DNA of 64,000 nucleotides from Mycobacterium sp. OTB74 (lineage in GTDB: Bacteria; Actinomycetota; Actinomycetes; Mycobacteriales; Mycobacteriaceae): NCBI RefSeq assembly GCF_029892685.1, contig NZ_JARXVD010000012.1, positions 1 to 64,000 of the forward strand, in the 5' to 3' direction. Position 1 is the stretch's first letter. Each line of letters opens with the position of its first letter. The translations under genes and the position numbers were made by a program. A model generated the notes under the pieces. It was not told the origin of the DNA. It saw only the letters and a program-made list of their open reading frames with translations, and made no database searches. Below are positions 1-8,556 of this stretch, one piece after another.

Positions 1-124
1 CGACTCCGTGCCCGATGTCGTCGGCTACCCGACTCCGTGCCCGATGTCGTCGGCTACCCGACTCCGTGCCCGATGTCGTCGGCTACCCGACTCCGTGCCC
101 GATGTCGTCGGCTACCCGACTCCG
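1..124. repeat. 29-bp tandem repeat (VNTR), 4 full copies plus partial
   Basis: Four identical 29-bp units occupy 1-29, 30-58, 59-87 and 88-116, followed by the first 8 bases of a fifth copy, which then diverges. Each unit begins CGACTCCGTG and ends TCGGCTACC. The array touches the window edge, so the true copy number is unknown. It lies just after the stop codon of the minus-strand DUF3145-type gene, and the last unit overlaps that stop, suggesting the repeat was seeded by the 3' end of the gene. There are no spacers, so it is a minisatellite and not a CRISPR. Confidence 0.95.
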
Positions 125-624
125 CGATTCAGCCAGATGACCTCGCCAGTGTCGCCGCCGCCGCGGTAAGGCTCCAGCGCCTCATCCCACGCGGTGCCCA
201 ACACCGAATCCAGATCGGAAGCCAGCATGTCGGCCCCGGCTGACATCAACGACCGCAGACGCTGCTCGCCGATCATGGTGTCGCCGTTGGCGCTCATGGT
301 GCCGCTCCACAGACCCAGCGTCGGGGTGTGACACCACCGGTGTCCGTCGACACCGGCGCTCGGGTCCTCGGTCACTTCGAAGCGCAGCACGGACCACGAC
401 CGCAACGCGCTGGCCAACTGGGCACCGGTACCGACCGGCCCCATCCAGTTGGTCACGGCACGCAGCTGCCCGGGCATGGCAGGTTGGGGCGTCCACTTCA
501 GGTTCGCCCGCGACGACAGGGTCGACGAAAGTGCCCACTCCACATGCGGGCATACCGCCGCTGGAGAGGCGTGGACGTAGACCACGCCTGTCGTCGCGTC
601 GGCGAATTGGTTCGACGCACGCAT
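112..624 (-). CDS. DUF3145-type conserved actinobacterial protein
   Basis: A 170-residue protein with no signal peptide or membrane segment. The sequence starts MRASNQFADATTGVVYVHAS and is rich in Trp and His in the middle, a pattern I recognise from the actinobacterial DUF3145 family, whose function is unknown. An in-frame ATG at 690 exists, but the start at 624 is preferred because AAGGAG sits 6 nt upstream; the ATG directly before it (627) is also possible. The stop codon falls within the start of the tandem repeat. Family assignment is from memory; the coding call is strong. Confidence 0.8.
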   Translation of the reverse strand: MRASNQFADATTGVVYVHASPAAVCPHVEWALSSTLSSRANLKWTPQPAMPGQLRAVTNWMGPVGTGAQLASALRSWSVLRFEVTEDPSAGVDGHRWCHTPTLGLWSGTMSANGDTMIGEQRLRSLMSAGADMLASDLDSVLGTAWDEALEPYRGGGDTGEVIWLNRGVG

Positions 625-821
625 CATCTGCTCCTTCGGTTCCGCGAGGGACGTCTTCCCCAACGACCTGCAGATCCGATCAAGCATCACAAATTGTGTG
701 CCGCGCGTGTCTATTGTGCCCTGTGGGACTGATGTTGCGCTAGTCTCCGCCGAATTCTCTCAGGACCAGCTCAGAAACGCCACGCCGAAACAATCGCCGG
801 GCGCACCGGGTTGGGTCATTT

Positions 822-827
822 TATGGT
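822..827 (+). promoter_or_regulatory. -10 element for leaderless permease mRNA
   Basis: TATGGT fits the mycobacterial TANNNT -10 consensus and ends 6 nt before the GTG at 834, where transcription would be expected to begin. No Shine-Dalgarno sequence precedes the GTG. No convincing -35 box is seen. Confidence 0.5.
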
Positions 828-833
828 CTACGC

Positions 834-2252
834 GTGACTGCCCTGGACCGGTTCTTCGAGATCTCCGCACGGGGGTCGACCATCGCCACCGAGCTGCGCG
901 GCGGGGTCGTGACGTTCATCGCGATGGCATACATCCTCGTGCTCAACCCGATCATCTTGTCCGGCACCGCCGATATCGCCGGCCACAAACTGGCCTTCCA
1001 TCAGGTTTCGGCGGTGACGTCCCTCGCGGCCGGGGTCATGACCATCATCTTCGCCGTGGTCGCCCGGATGCCGTTCGCGTTCGCCGCCGGGCTCGGCATC
1101 AATTCGTTTCTGGCCAGTTCAGTGGTGAGCATTGTCACCTGGCCTGAAGCCATGGGCCTGGTGATCGTCGAAGGTCTCATCATCGTCGCACTCGCGCTCA
1201 CCGGCCTGCGGCGGCTGATCTTCGACGCCGTGCCCATGCCGCTCAAGCTCGCGATCACCGCCGGTATCGGGTTGTTCATCATGTTCATCGGTCTGGTCGA
1301 CGCTGGGTTCGTGGCCTCAACCGGTCATCCGTCGCCGCCGCTCGGTCTCGGCTCGCATGGGACCGGTTCGGTCAGCGCAGTGCCCACCCTGGTGTTCGTA
1401 TTCACTCTGCTGGTGACCGGAATCCTGGTGGCGCGCAAGACGCGCGGCGCCATCTTGATCGGGCTGATCACCGGAACCGTGGTGGCTGCTGTCATCGAGG
1501 CGATCTGGCACCTCGGGTCGGTGACCGAGCATCCCGGCGGCTGGAGCCTGTCCGTGCCAACGCTCTCCGGGTCGCCGTTCGCCATGCCCGACCTGGCCCT
1601 GGTCGGACAGTTCAACCTGGACAGCTTCGAACGAATCGGTGTGCTGGCCGCCTGCATGTTGGTCTTCACCCTGCTCTTCACCAACTTCTTCGACGCCATG
1701 GGTACCTTCACGGGGTTGGGCCGACAGACGGGCCTGGCCGACGAGCACGGCAACTTCCCGCGACTGCAGTCCGCACTGGTTGTCGAGGGCACCGGCGCCG
1801 TGCTGGGCGGGGCGGCCTCGGCGTCGTCGAACACGGTGTTCGTCGAATCGGGCACCGGCATCGGCGAGGGTGCCCGCACCGGACTGGCCAGCCTGGTCAC
1901 CGGCGGATTGTTCTTGGCCGCAATGTTTTTGACGCCACTGGCGGCTATCGTGCCGTCCGAGGTGGCCGCGGCCGCGCTGGTGATCGTCGGCACTCTCATG
2001 GTGTCGGTGCTGCACGATATTGATTTCTCGGAGTTCTCCGTAGCACTGCCGGTGGTGCTCACGGTCGCGGTGATGCCGTTGTCCTACTCCATCGCCAACG
2101 GGATCGGCGTCGGCTTCATCGCCTGGGCGGTGCTGAGGTCAGCATCAGGTAAAGCGCGTGAGGTCAGCCCGCTTTTGTGGATCGTGGCCGTCGGCTTCGT
2201 GTTCTTCTTCGCGCGCGGGTGGATCGACAACGTGATCGGTTTCATGCGCTGA
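834..2252 (+). CDS. NCS2-family purine permease (AzgA-like)
   Basis: A 472-residue polytopic membrane protein with about 12-14 hydrophobic segments. The N-terminus (FFEISARGSTIATELRGGV followed by an AYILVLNP segment) and the central NFFDAMGTFTGL segment are typical of the AzgA/GhbP-type guanine-hypoxanthine-adenine permeases in the NCS2 family. It would import purine bases by proton symport. It starts at GTG, probably on a leaderless mRNA. It converges on the serine hydrolase gene and their 3' ends overlap by 11 bp, so no separate terminator fits between them. The exact base transported cannot be read from the sequence. Confidence 0.9.
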   Translation: MTALDRFFEISARGSTIATELRGGVVTFIAMAYILVLNPIILSGTADIAGHKLAFHQVSAVTSLAAGVMTIIFAVVARMPFAFAAGLGINSFLASSVVSIVTWPEAMGLVIVEGLIIVALALTGLRRLIFDAVPMPLKLAITAGIGLFIMFIGLVDAGFVASTGHPSPPLGLGSHGTGSVSAVPTLVFVFTLLVTGILVARKTRGAILIGLITGTVVAAVIEAIWHLGSVTEHPGGWSLSVPTLSGSPFAMPDLALVGQFNLDSFERIGVLAACMLVFTLLFTNFFDAMGTFTGLGRQTGLADEHGNFPRLQSALVVEGTGAVLGGAASASSNTVFVESGTGIGEGARTGLASLVTGGLFLAAMFLTPLAAIVPSEVAAAALVIVGTLMVSVLHDIDFSEFSVALPVVLTVAVMPLSYSIANGIGVGFIAWAVLRSASGKAREVSPLLWIVAVGFVFFFARGWIDNVIGFMR

Positions 2253-3063
2253 ATTCGGCCAGTACGGCCTCGGACAAATGCGGCCACAGCTGGTGCGTCC
2301 ACTCGCCGAAGTCCCGGTCGGTCAGCACCACCAGCGCCAGGTCTGCCGCCGGATCAACCCAGATGAAGGTGCCGGACTGGCCGAAGTGCCCGAACGTCCG
2401 CGGCGAATTGTCGGTAGCAGTCCAGTGCGGAATCTTGCCGTTGCGAATCTCGAAGCCCAGGCCCCAGTCATTGGGTCGCTGTCGGCCGAATCCGGGCAGT
2501 ACTCCGTCCAGACCCGGGAACTGCACGGAGGTGGCCTCCTCGTGCATCTGCGCCGAGACCAGGGACGGCCGGAGCAGCTCCCCAGCAAAGCGGGCCAGAT
2601 CGTCGACGGTCGACTCACCGCCGTATCCGGCGGCTTCAGCACCGCCGATCAAGACCGACGACGCCATCTGCAGCGGTTCGAAGACCGCGTCGTTCAGATA
2701 GTCACCGAACTCGATACCCGCGGCTTGTTCCAGCGCGACGGCCAACAGGCTGAATCCGGCATTGGAGTAGATCCGCCGGGTTCCGGGTGCGGCGATCACG
2801 TCGGTGGACTGCATGGCCACCCCGGAGGCGTGCGCCAGCAGGTGGCGCACCGTCGATCCGGCCGGGCCGGCCGGCGTCTCGAGGTCGAAGACGCCCTCCT
2901 CCACCGCGACCTGCGCAGCGCGCGCGACGAGCGGTTTGGTGACGGACGCGAGCCGAAACCGGCGGGCGGTATCGCCGCGGGTCGCCAGCACGCCCGACGG
3001 CCCGGTGACCGCGGCCGCCACAGCCGGAACCGGCCACCGAGTCAGGGCTTCGAGCGCACTCAC
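2242..3063 (-). CDS. Serine hydrolase, beta-lactamase/PBP-like family
   Basis: A 273-residue class C beta-lactamase-related protein (PF00144-type). The active-site SxxK motif is visible as SVTK and the second motif as YSN (in YSNAGF); a GHFGQSG segment stands where the KTG-like third motif is expected. No signal peptide is apparent, so it may be a cytosolic esterase or peptidase and not a true beta-lactamase. The open frame extends upstream to 3162, but the GTG at 3063 is chosen because TAGATT lies exactly 7 nt before it. Its position next to mscR matches Rv2257c as I recall it. Confidence 0.8.
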   Translation of the reverse strand: MSALEALTRWPVPAVAAAVTGPSGVLATRGDTARRFRLASVTKPLVARAAQVAVEEGVFDLETPAGPAGSTVRHLLAHASGVAMQSTDVIAAPGTRRIYSNAGFSLLAVALEQAAGIEFGDYLNDAVFEPLQMASSVLIGGAEAAGYGGESTVDDLARFAGELLRPSLVSAQMHEEATSVQFPGLDGVLPGFGRQRPNDWGLGFEIRNGKIPHWTATDNSPRTFGHFGQSGTFIWVDPAADLALVVLTDRDFGEWTHQLWPHLSEAVLAEFSA

Positions 3064-3070
3064 ACGTGTA

Positions 3071-3076
3071 AATCTA
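3071..3076 (-). promoter_or_regulatory. -10 element for leaderless serine hydrolase mRNA
   Basis: Read on the minus strand, TAGATT is followed by 7 nt and then the GTG at 3063. This geometry supports the shorter start for the hydrolase. Confidence 0.55.
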
Positions 3077-3184
3077 TCCAAGTCACGGCCAGTGAACTGG
3101 GGTAGGCAGCACCGGGGTTCCCGTTCGGCAACCCAGAAATCAGACATCAGTTTGGACACCATTCCAACTACGCGCGAGAGGCAT

Positions 3185-3190
3185 TAAGTT
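3185..3190 (+). promoter_or_regulatory. Candidate -10 element for mscR
   Basis: TAAGTT fits TANNNT and lies 6 nt before the mscR ATG at 3197. No ribosome binding site is seen in the short gap, consistent with leaderless initiation. Confidence 0.45.
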
Positions 3191-3196
3191 ATAGCC

Positions 3197-4285
3197 ATGA
3201 GTCAGACAGTGCGTGGTGTGATTTCCCGGAACAAGAAGCAGCCCGTCGAGCTGGTCGACATCGTCATTCCCGATCCGGGACCCGGCGAGGTCGTGGTGGA
3301 CATCATCGCTTGCGGCGTGTGCCATACCGACCTGACCTACCGCGAAGGCGGCATCAACGACGAGTACCCGTTCCTGCTCGGCCATGAGGCTGCCGGCACC
3401 ATCGAGTCGGTCGGCGAGGGCGTAACCCACGTCGCGCCAGGCGATTTCGTGATCCTCAACTGGCGGGCCGTGTGCGGCGAGTGCCGAGCCTGCAAGCGCG
3501 GCCGCCCCCACCTGTGCTTCGACACCTTCAACGCCACCCAGAAGATGACGCTGACCGACGGCACCGAGCTGACCCCGGCGCTGGGCATCGGCGCCTTCGC
3601 CGACAAGACCCTGGTCCACCAGGGCCAGTGCACCAAGGTCGACGCCGCAGCTGACCCGGCCGTCGCGGGCCTGCTGGGTTGCGGCGTGATGGCCGGTATC
3701 GGTGCGGCCATCAACACCGGCAACGTCAGCCGCGACGACACCGTCGCTGTCATCGGCTGCGGCGGCGTGGGTGATGCGGCCATTGCCGGCGCGGCACTGG
3801 TCGGCGCTAAGCGAATCATCGCGGTCGACACCGACAACAAGAAGTTGCACTGGGCCCGTGAGTTCGGGGCCACTCACACAATCAATGCCAAGGAACTCGA
3901 CGTCGTCGAGACCATCCAGGACCTGACGGACGGCAACGGCGCCGACGTGGTGATCGACGCCGTCGGCCGGCCGGAGACCTGGAAGCAGGCGTTCTACGCC
4001 CGCGACCTGGCAGGAACCGTTGTGCTGGTTGGCGTTCCGACTCCGGACATGACACTGGAGATGCCGCTGGTGGACTTCTTCTCCCGCGGCGGCGCGCTGA
4101 AGTCGTCCTGGTACGGCGACTGCCTGCCCGAGCGCGACTTCCCCACCCTGATCAGCCTGTATCTGCAGGGCCGGCTGCCGCTGGACAAGTTCGTCAGCGA
4201 GCGCATCGGCCTGGAAAGTATCGAAGACGCGTTCCATGCCATGCACGGCGGCGAGGTGTTGCGTTCGGTGGTGGTGCTGAAATGA
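3197..4285 (+). CDS. mscR: S-(hydroxymethyl)mycothiol dehydrogenase
   Basis: A 362-residue zinc-dependent medium-chain dehydrogenase. It has the catalytic zinc motif GVCHTDL, the GHE segment (LLGHEAAG), a structural-zinc Cys cluster (CGECRACKRGRPHLC) and a Rossmann GCGGVG motif near residue 190. The close match to Rv2259 (MscR/AdhE2) supports NAD-dependent oxidation of the formaldehyde-mycothiol adduct to S-formylmycothiol, with possible S-nitrosomycothiol reductase activity. It overlaps the next gene by 4 nt (ATGA), so the two proteins are co-translated. Assignment is firm at family level. Confidence 0.93.
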   Translation: MSQTVRGVISRNKKQPVELVDIVIPDPGPGEVVVDIIACGVCHTDLTYREGGINDEYPFLLGHEAAGTIESVGEGVTHVAPGDFVILNWRAVCGECRACKRGRPHLCFDTFNATQKMTLTDGTELTPALGIGAFADKTLVHQGQCTKVDAAADPAVAGLLGCGVMAGIGAAINTGNVSRDDTVAVIGCGGVGDAAIAGAALVGAKRIIAVDTDNKKLHWAREFGATHTINAKELDVVETIQDLTDGNGADVVIDAVGRPETWKQAFYARDLAGTVVLVGVPTPDMTLEMPLVDFFSRGGALKSSWYGDCLPERDFPTLISLYLQGRLPLDKFVSERIGLESIEDAFHAMHGGEVLRSVVVLK

Positions 4286-4905
4286 GCGCCATCCAGCGCG
4301 TGGTCACCAGCGGCACGTTCACCCTGGACGGCGGCACCTGGGACGTCGACAACAACATTTGGCTGGTCGGTGACGACAAGGACGTCGTCGTGTTCGACGC
4401 CGCGCACACCGCCGCGCCGATCATCGAAGCGATCGACGGCCGCAACGTGGTCGCGGTGGTCTGCACGCATGGTCACAACGACCACATCACCGTCGCGCCG
4501 GAGCTGTCCAGCGCGCTCGATGCGCCGGTGCTGCTGCATCCGGCCGACGAGATGCTGTGGCGGGTTGTCCATCCCGACAACGACTTTCACATGGTCGCGG
4601 AAGACCAGGTGCTGACCGTCGGGGGCGTGGAGATCCGAGCCATCCACACTCCGGGGCACTCCCCCGGTTCGGTGTGCTGGCACATCCCGGACCTGGATGC
4701 GGTGATCTCCGGCGACACCCTGTTCCACGGCGGACCCGGGGCGACCGGCCGGTCGTTCTCGGACTTCCCGACCATCCTGGCGTCCATTTCGGAGAAGCTT
4801 GGCAAACTGCCCCAGGACACCGTCGTCTACACCGGCCACGGCGACACCACCACCATCGGCGGCGAGTTGGTCAACTACGACGAATGGGTGGCGCGCGGGC
4901 ACTGA
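4282..4905 (+). CDS. MBL-fold hydrolase, partner of mscR (Rv2260-like)
   Basis: A 207-residue metallo-beta-lactamase-fold protein. The metal-binding motif THGHNDH is at about residues 65-71, followed by a GHSPGS segment, SGDTLF and a C-terminal TGHGDTT, the layout of glyoxalase II-like hydrolases. Its start overlaps the mscR stop by 4 nt. The obvious inference is that it hydrolyses S-formylmycothiol (or a related mycothiol thioester) made by MscR, releasing formate and mycothiol; the sequence does not prove the substrate. Confidence 0.88.
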   Translation: MSAIQRVVTSGTFTLDGGTWDVDNNIWLVGDDKDVVVFDAAHTAAPIIEAIDGRNVVAVVCTHGHNDHITVAPELSSALDAPVLLHPADEMLWRVVHPDNDFHMVAEDQVLTVGGVEIRAIHTPGHSPGSVCWHIPDLDAVISGDTLFHGGPGATGRSFSDFPTILASISEKLGKLPQDTVVYTGHGDTTTIGGELVNYDEWVARGH

Positions 4906-4957
4906 TTCTGCCGCCGTTTCGACAGGTAACCGCCAGTCATCGGCGTTACCGTTGGGC

Positions 4958-6013
4958 ATGCCGCAGTCCAGCGCGTTACCACCGCTTGAGCCGACCGACA
5001 GCTCACGATGGTTGCGCGCTGGATTGCGCACGGCGACCGCCCTTTTCGAGCAAGCCGCCGACGTCGTGCCCATCCCGACGCCGCCGCACCCGATCGTCGT
5101 CGCCGAGTACGGTGCCGGCGACGGGCACAACGGCCTGGCACCGATCGCGACGGGCGTCGCCGCCCTGCGTCGACGGACCCGTCCCGAGCACGCCATCGCG
5201 GTCATCCACACCGACACCGCCGATAATGACTTCACCGCGCTTTTCCATACCCTGCAACATCATTCGGACAGCTACCTGCGCACCGACCGGGCCACCTTCT
5301 GCTCAGCGGTGGGCCGGTCCTTCCTGACTCAGGTACTGCCGGCGGAGAGCGTGCACCTTGGTTGGTCGTCATGGGCCATCCATTGGCTCAGCCAGGTACC
5401 CGCACCGATCCTGGATCATCTGCAGGTGTCATTCAGCGCCGACCCCTCGGTCCGCGCTGCCTATGCCCGACAGGCTGCGCACGACTGGCACGAATTCATC
5501 GCGTTCCGGGGCCGCGAGCTGTGCCCCGGTGGCCGCTTGGTGATCCTGGCGATGGGTCAACACGAGAACGACACCTTCGGGCTGGGGCCGTTGCTCGATG
5601 CACTCACCGCGATACTGTCCGATCTGCGCACGCAAGGCCTGATCTCCGATGAGGAACGCCGCGCCATGAGCATCCCGGTGGTGGGCCGCTGCGAGCGCGA
5701 CTTCCTGTCACCGTTCGCACCGTCCGGGCGGTTCGAGCGACTTCGGATCATCCACCTCGAGGTGACCGACGCTCCGGACCGGTTCTGGGCCCAGTACCAG
5801 ATCGACGGTGACGCAGAAGCTTTCGCGACGAACTGGACGGCGTTCGCGCAAGCGGCCGTGTTCGGCACCTTCGGCGCAGCACTGGCGTCTCCCGAACAAC
5901 GCGCCCATATCCTCCAGCGGGTGCAGACCATGCTCATCGAACGACTGGCGGCTGCACCCGAACCGATGCCGATTCCGATGGCCTACCTCGTGGTGGAGAA
6001 GCAGCCCCGCTGA
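4958..6013 (+). CDS. SABATH-type SAM-dependent carboxyl methyltransferase
   Basis: A 351-residue protein. EYGAGDGHNGL is the SAM-binding glycine motif and SSWAIHWLSQVP matches the signature of the plant-type SABATH carboxyl methyltransferases (PF03492). Such enzymes methylate carboxylates of small acids such as salicylate or fatty/isoprenoid acids. The start MPQSSALPPLEP at 4958 is chosen because it lies just after the MBL gene; the frame is open further upstream, inside that gene. The actual substrate is unknown. In M. tuberculosis a methyltransferase-like gene (Rv2258c) also neighbours mscR, but I am not certain it is the same family. Confidence 0.8.
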   Translation: MPQSSALPPLEPTDSSRWLRAGLRTATALFEQAADVVPIPTPPHPIVVAEYGAGDGHNGLAPIATGVAALRRRTRPEHAIAVIHTDTADNDFTALFHTLQHHSDSYLRTDRATFCSAVGRSFLTQVLPAESVHLGWSSWAIHWLSQVPAPILDHLQVSFSADPSVRAAYARQAAHDWHEFIAFRGRELCPGGRLVILAMGQHENDTFGLGPLLDALTAILSDLRTQGLISDEERRAMSIPVVGRCERDFLSPFAPSGRFERLRIIHLEVTDAPDRFWAQYQIDGDAEAFATNWTAFAQAAVFGTFGAALASPEQRAHILQRVQTMLIERLAAAPEPMPIPMAYLVVEKQPR

Positions 6014-6019
6014 ATGCAG

Positions 6020-7090
6020 CTACCGGATGGTGCCGGCCCCCGCGATCAGCGGCAGATCCAGTGGGGTGACCCAGCCCGGCGGTAAGTCGTTGACCGCAGG
6101 CACTGCATTGAGTGCGCGCAGCCCGGTGGACAGGCAGCCGGCCGCGGCGGCGTCGCGCCCCGAGCCGTCGGTGAATCGGAAGGCGGTCTCCTGGAAGATG
6201 CTCGGGGTGCCCTCGATGTCCACGCGGTACACGTCATTGTCATTGCCTGAAGGCCAGTCCGGGGCGGCATCCTGGCCGATCCGGTTGACATGCTCCAGCT
6301 GAATTCTGGTTTCGCCCTTGTAGATACCGTTGATGGTGAACCGCACCGCTGCCACGTTGCCGGGCTCGATGACGCCCTTGACGGTCTTGCGCGGAGTGTC
6401 GGTCACCCACTTGTCCCAGGTGGTGGTGATCTCGTCGAGCTCGATGCCGGCGGCGTGTGCGATCATCGGAACCGTTGCGCCCCAGGCGAAAATCAAAACC
6501 TCGGGGGTCTGCAGCAGGGGCCGGTGCTCGGGCGGACGCCCGATGCCCATCTCGAACTCGTAGTCGCCCTCGTAATTGGTGTAGTCCAGCAACTCGGACG
6601 CGCGAACCTTCCGCACCTCCGAGCACAAGCCCATGAGCGTCATCGGGAAAAGGTCGTTGGCGAAGCCTGGGTCGATACCCGTTGTGAAACACGATGATTG
6701 GCCCTCCGCGCAGGCCTGCTCGATGGGCTGGGTCCAGACCGGCGGGTTCAGGTGCATGGCCGGCCACACCCACGGCGTCATTGCGGTGGAACATACGTCG
6801 ATACCGGCCCGCAGGAATCGGGTGATCAGCTTGATGTTGTCATCGGCATGCGCGGCCGTCGGGCCATAGTGCACCAGGGCGTCGGGCTTGAGGGCGATCA
6901 GCGCATCGACATCGTCGGTGGCCGTGAGCCCCAAAGGTGCTCCCAGTGCACAGATTTCGCCGATATCGCGGCCTACTTTGTCAGGGTTGCTGACACCGAC
7001 GCCGACCAGCTCGAACAACGGGTGCTTGACGACCTCGGCGATCACCATTTTGCCGACGAACCCGGTACCCCAGATGACAACTCTCTTCAC
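6020..7090 (-). CDS. DapB-like NAD(P)-dependent dehydrogenase
   Basis: A 356-residue protein that starts MKRVVIWGTGFVGKMV, an N-terminal Rossmann motif GTGFVG. The following region (DALVHYGPT, then an ATG-like TGIDPGFANDLFP) matches the dihydrodipicolinate reductase-like family that includes 2,4-diaminopentanoate dehydrogenase. Mycobacteria carry many paralogues of unknown substrate, so lysine biosynthesis should not be assumed. It starts at GTG and converges on the methyltransferase gene with a 6-bp gap. Confidence 0.8.
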   Translation of the reverse strand: MKRVVIWGTGFVGKMVIAEVVKHPLFELVGVGVSNPDKVGRDIGEICALGAPLGLTATDDVDALIALKPDALVHYGPTAAHADDNIKLITRFLRAGIDVCSTAMTPWVWPAMHLNPPVWTQPIEQACAEGQSSCFTTGIDPGFANDLFPMTLMGLCSEVRKVRASELLDYTNYEGDYEFEMGIGRPPEHRPLLQTPEVLIFAWGATVPMIAHAAGIELDEITTTWDKWVTDTPRKTVKGVIEPGNVAAVRFTINGIYKGETRIQLEHVNRIGQDAAPDWPSGNDNDVYRVDIEGTPSIFQETAFRFTDGSGRDAAAAGCLSTGLRALNAVPAVNDLPPGWVTPLDLPLIAGAGTIR

Positions 7091-7146
7091 GGCTTCACCC
7101 TAGGCCGGTAATCAACGCGCCGTTGGGCTTTCGCGACAGAGCACGA

Positions 7147-7692
7147 TCAGCTGCAGCGGCGCAGCGCGTCGTCCGGCCGGCAGTACAGCGGGAATTTGTC
7201 GACGGGGATCGGCAGCGGCTCTTTGAAGGTCAGGGTGAACGGCACCTTCTTGATGGCAGGCTGCACGGCACCGCCACATTCTTCGGTGTTGGTGATGGTG
7301 CGGGTGCCCTGCCAGGTGGTGTCATCGAACGCATATGTCTCGGTGATGGCCGCCTTGCTACCGTCGGGGCAGGTCAGCCCGTCCCCCCGGGGCTGGGTGA
7401 ACGTCCACAGCCCACCGGTCAGCCGGGCGTCGCCGCCGTTGACGAGTTCGCTGGGGTTAGGGGCGATGTGGATGGTGCAGCCCAGCGGCAGTTCGTAGTT
7501 GACGCGCAGGTCTCCGACCGTTTGCGCGCAGGTCGGGTAGATGGTCCACTCAACCGGCGGCAGACCGTCCTGGTGATAGGTGTAGACGCCCTGCACGAAA
7601 TTCTCGGCGTGCGCGGGAGCCGCCGTCCCGAGGACCACTCCAGCGACAACACAGCCGACACCCGAAACCGCCGACACGGCGCGCTTGATCAT
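7147..7692 (-). CDS. Secreted protein of unknown function
   Basis: A 181-residue protein with a clear Sec signal peptide: basic MIKRAV, a hydrophobic stretch, and cleavage after APAHA near residue 29. The mature part holds several Cys residues that could form disulfides and has no transmembrane segment, so it is probably exported to the periplasm or medium. The frame is open to 7872, but the ATG at 7692 (or the GTG before it at 7695) gives the signal peptide its proper N-terminus. I do not recognise the family beyond a mycobacterial secreted protein. Confidence 0.75.
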   Translation of the reverse strand: MIKRAVSAVSGVGCVVAGVVLGTAAPAHAENFVQGVYTYHQDGLPPVEWTIYPTCAQTVGDLRVNYELPLGCTIHIAPNPSELVNGGDARLTGGLWTFTQPRGDGLTCPDGSKAAITETYAFDDTTWQGTRTITNTEECGGAVQPAIKKVPFTLTFKEPLPIPVDKFPLYCRPDDALRRCS

Positions 7693-7744
7693 CACTCGAC
7701 GAGTATCGCAGGCGATGAATGTGCGACGTGAGAAAGTCGCGGGT

Positions 7745-8497
7745 ATGGGTTCACTCAGTGGGAAAGTTGCATTGATCACCGGCGCGTCCGCGGGCCTGGG
7801 CGCCGCCACCGTCAAAGTTTTCGCCGAACGCGGCGCATCGGTCTTCGGTATCGCGCGCGATGCCGACCGCATGGCAGCCGTGTTCGCCGAGGCTTACGGC
7901 GATCAGCCCGGCGGCAATTATTCATCGGTAGACATCTCCACCGCGCAGGCCTGCCGTGACGCGGTCGACGCCTGCATCGACGCATTCGGACGGCTAGACG
8001 TCCTGGTCAACGTCGCGGGATTCCACGAGATGCGGCACACCGTATCGACGACCGACGATGACTGGGACCGCGACCTCGCCGTGAACCTCAACGGCCCGTT
8101 CTATCTGTGCCGGGCGGCGCTGCCGCACCTGCTGACCAGCAGCGGCAACATCGTCAACGTGGCATCGATCGCCGGAGTGGAGGGCGAGGTTTACTCAGCT
8201 GGTTACTGCGCCGCCAAGCACGGGCTGGTCGGCCTGACCCGCGCCTTAGCCGTCGAGTTCACCAAGGAAAAACTGCGGGTCAACGCGGTGTGCCCGGGCG
8301 GCATGCTGACCGCACAGGTCACCGATTTCGCCGCACCCGCAGATGCCGACTGGGACCTGATCATGCGCATCGCAGCACCGCGTGGATTCATGGACCCGCA
8401 GGACGTCGCGAAAGTCATCGCGTTCCTCGCCAGTGACGACGCCGCGGCGATCCACGGATCGGTGTACCGGGTCGACCACGGCAAGGGCGCAGGCTGA
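7745..8497 (+). CDS. SDR-family oxidoreductase
   Basis: A 250-residue classical short-chain dehydrogenase. It shows TGASAGLG (cofactor binding), a serine in VNVASIAG, and the catalytic Tyr-Lys pair in SAGYCAAKHG. The C-terminus ends in a typical DHGKGAG segment. The start at 7745 (MGSLSGKVALITG) is set by alignment to the family; the frame is open 20 codons upstream, with another ATG at 7715. It is divergent from the secreted protein gene, with about 50 bp between starts. Substrate unknown. Confidence 0.85.
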   Translation: MGSLSGKVALITGASAGLGAATVKVFAERGASVFGIARDADRMAAVFAEAYGDQPGGNYSSVDISTAQACRDAVDACIDAFGRLDVLVNVAGFHEMRHTVSTTDDDWDRDLAVNLNGPFYLCRAALPHLLTSSGNIVNVASIAGVEGEVYSAGYCAAKHGLVGLTRALAVEFTKEKLRVNAVCPGGMLTAQVTDFAAPADADWDLIMRIAAPRGFMDPQDVAKVIAFLASDDAAAIHGSVYRVDHGKGAG

Positions 8498-8556
8498 CCG
8501 AAACCCGTCAGCAGACGTTCACGCGATAGACGTGCGGGCGAGGTTCAATCCGAAGG

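Noticed and set aside
1..124. Possible CRISPR array
   Set aside because: The 29-bp units are directly adjacent with no spacers, so this is a tandem repeat.
3140..4246. 368-codon frame opposite mscR
   Set aside because: A shadow of mscR with low-complexity Asp/Gly/Val-rich translation and no start signal.
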